Assembly: GCA_031254175.1 (NCBI GenBank)
Contig: JAIRUY010000099.1
Location: forward strand, 1 to 6,615
Origin: Treponema sp.
Lineage (GTDB): Bacteria; Spirochaetota; Spirochaetia; Treponematales; Breznakiellaceae
Direction of reading: 5' to 3'
Length of the DNA stretch: 6,615 nucleotides
The position numbers and the translations under genes are program-made. The notes below the pieces were generated by a model. It did no database searches. It saw only the letters and a program-made list of their open reading frames with translations, and had not been told where the DNA came from. Of this stretch, positions 5,430 to 6,615 are shown one piece after another; position 1 is the stretch's first letter, and each line of letters starts with the position of its first letter.

Positions 5430-6104
5430 ATGAAAAGTGATAATGAAAAAAATGATTTTGCGGATAAAATCAACGATTTTGTCCAGAAAAACAGAAAAAC
5501 AATTATTTTATCAATAAGCGTTGTTTTTATTCTGATTGCGGGGTTGATTGTCTTTCTTTCATTGCAGAATGTAATCCAAAAGAACGCAATCAGCGGAGCG
5601 GATGAATTAAACGGCCGGTTTGAAGAACTAAGATATTATATTGGGGATGAAAACTATGCGGTTGATATAGAGGCGCTTCTTTCAGACCTGAATACATTTG
5701 CAAAAAAACACGGAGGAATTGCGGGAAGCAGGGCATGGTCAATGATTGCTCAAATCCACTCCGGCAGGCAAGAATGGCAGCAGGCTGAAGATTTCTGGCT
5801 GAAAGCGGCAAAAGCAGGAGCCAGAACATACCTTGGCCCCATATCGCTTTTTAACGCAGCGGCAGCAGCAGAGGAACAGGGAAAGCTGGAAAAGGCAATC
5901 GAGCTTCTTCAGGAATGTATCAATCACAAATTTGAATTTCCGGCCGCTCCGCGCGCTCAGTTTTCAATTGGCAGGCTTTATGAAGAGCTGAATAATAATC
6001 CGGCTGCGATTGAAGCCTACCGCATTGTTTTAACAGACTGGCAAAATGTTTCTGTCTGGCATCAGCTTGCCCGCAGCAGGATTATTGCTATTGAGATAAA
6101 ATGA
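5430..6104 (+). CDS. Membrane-anchored TPR-repeat protein (YfgM-like layout)
   Basis: The protein has 224 residues. A short charged cytoplasmic N-terminus (1-23) is followed by one hydrophobic segment (about 24-47, TIILSISVVFILIAGLIVFL), with no lipobox and no obvious cleavage site, so it is probably an uncleaved anchor. The rest should face the periplasm. At least three TPR-like helical pairs can be read: about 100-130 (AWSMIAQIHSGRQEWQQAE), 135-170 (FNAAAAAEEQGKLEKAIELL) and 172-205 (AQFSIGRLYEELNNNPAAIE). This N-anchored TPR layout resembles YfgM and related proteins that assist the secretion translocon or periplasmic chaperones. That likeness is architectural, and I cannot claim orthology. 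TPRs bind other proteins, and the lipoprotein gene that begins in its stop codon (ATGA) is the obvious candidate partner. It follows the activator gene by 24 bases, so the two are likely co-transcribed. An alternative start is GTG 5424. Confidence 0.82.
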   Translation: MKSDNEKNDFADKINDFVQKNRKTIILSISVVFILIAGLIVFLSLQNVIQKNAISGADELNGRFEELRYYIGDENYAVDIEALLSDLNTFAKKHGGIAGSRAWSMIAQIHSGRQEWQQAEDFWLKAAKAGARTYLGPISLFNAAAAAEEQGKLEKAIELLQECINHKFEFPAAPRAQFSIGRLYEELNNNPAAIEAYRIVLTDWQNVSVWHQLARSRIIAIEIK

Positions 6105-6615
6105 AATTCACAAGATTTGCTGTATTGTTAATATTCCCGTTTTTTGCTGCGGGATTTTTTTCCTGCGGAATTGAAGAGTATTATTATCTTCCCCAGGTGC
6201 CGAAAAACAGTATTCCTGAAAGATTTAATACAGAAGCAGATATTAACTTGCCGGCAATTCTTGAGCATTATGGCAGCCATTATACAATTTTTTACAGGAT
6301 ATATGTGAGCAACCTTCCTAACGGTTCTAAGCCCGAATTAAGTCAGATCAGCCCGGCTCTTGCAAATGATTATGCTTTTTTTGACTCATTTACCAATCCA
6401 ACCAATACTTCAAACATTCCTTCCGATAACACATTCAGAAATAGAAATTATTTTGAACTTGAATTTAATGGCGGGAATGTTGTTGATGTACTGCCAAAAA
6501 CAGGCGGAAATATTAGTATTCATTTTCCAACAGGATCAGGATTTCCGATAATAAAACTTGTTGATAGCGGTGATAATTTAATTCTTCTCAGGTCAAGTGA
6601 ATTGGTTGATCCTCA
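6101..6615 (+). CDS. Putative lipoprotein (3' end cut off by the window)
   Basis: An open frame of 171 codons runs from ATG 6101 to the right edge without a stop. The N-terminus is a lipoprotein signal: MKFTR, a hydrophobic core AVLLIFPFFAAG, then FFSC with Cys22 as the likely lipidated residue. Phe at -3 is outside the strict E. coli lipobox but fits the relaxed form of spirochaetes. The mature part starts GIEEYYYLPQVPKNSIPERF and is rich in Asn, Tyr, Phe and Ser with alternating hydrophobic residues, suggesting an extracytoplasmic beta-rich protein. I recognise no family. It overlaps the TPR gene by 4 bases (ATGA) and has no clear Shine-Dalgarno, so its translation probably depends on the upstream gene. 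Localisation (periplasmic face or outer membrane) cannot be told from this sequence. Confidence 0.8.
   Translation, partial: MKFTRFAVLLIFPFFAAGFFSCGIEEYYYLPQVPKNSIPERFNTEADINLPAILEHYGSHYTIFYRIYVSNLPNGSKPELSQISPALANDYAFFDSFTNPTNTSNIPSDNTFRNRNYFELEFNGGNVVDVLPKTGGNISIHFPTGSGFPIIKLVDSGDNLILLRSSELVDP

Noticed and set aside
6360..6551. A 63-codon + strand frame near the right end
   Set aside because: It lies out of frame inside the lipoprotein gene, which has a signal peptide, a lipobox and coupling to the gene before it. The short frame has no ribosome site or recognisable features.

Overview
This window is a compact, one-directional bacterial gene cluster: every gene supported here is on the + strand, and genes are separated by overlaps or by gaps of at most 57 bases. 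Gene content and order (scpA, scpB, an RsuA/RluB-type pseudouridine synthase, cmk, rpsA) plus a lipoprotein with a relaxed, Phe-rich lipobox suggest a spirochaete of the Treponema type. That assignment is an inference from gene style; no rRNA or other phylogenetic marker is present to prove it.

Left part (1-4331): the 3' part of scpA, then scpB, the pseudouridine synthase gene, cmk and rpsA. The first four genes overlap (29 bases or fewer, about 3 bases, 17 bases) and rpsA follows cmk after 9 bases, so they are almost certainly co-transcribed and translationally coupled. Together they link chromosome condensation (ScpAB, the SMC accessory proteins), 23S rRNA modification, CMP/dCMP phosphorylation and translation initiation (S1). 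The synthase appears to start at an AUU codon in an ATTAG overlap with the scpB stop codon, under a strong Shine-Dalgarno sequence.

Right part (4389-6615): a sigma-54 activator of the stand-alone type (AAA+ domain plus Fis-type helix-turn-helix, no receiver or sensor domain, GAFTSA in place of GAFTGA). It is followed by a membrane-anchored TPR protein and, through an ATGA overlap, by a lipoprotein cut off at the right edge. The last two look like cell-envelope proteins made together. Whether the activator controls them is unknown, and I see no good -24/-12 promoter in front of them.

No RNA gene, mobile element, CRISPR array or convincing intrinsic terminator was seen, and no stretch over 300 bases lacks a gene. 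I do not see a clearly novel multi-gene defence or mobile system. The points most worth a second look are the AUU start and the orphan activator with its envelope-protein neighbours.
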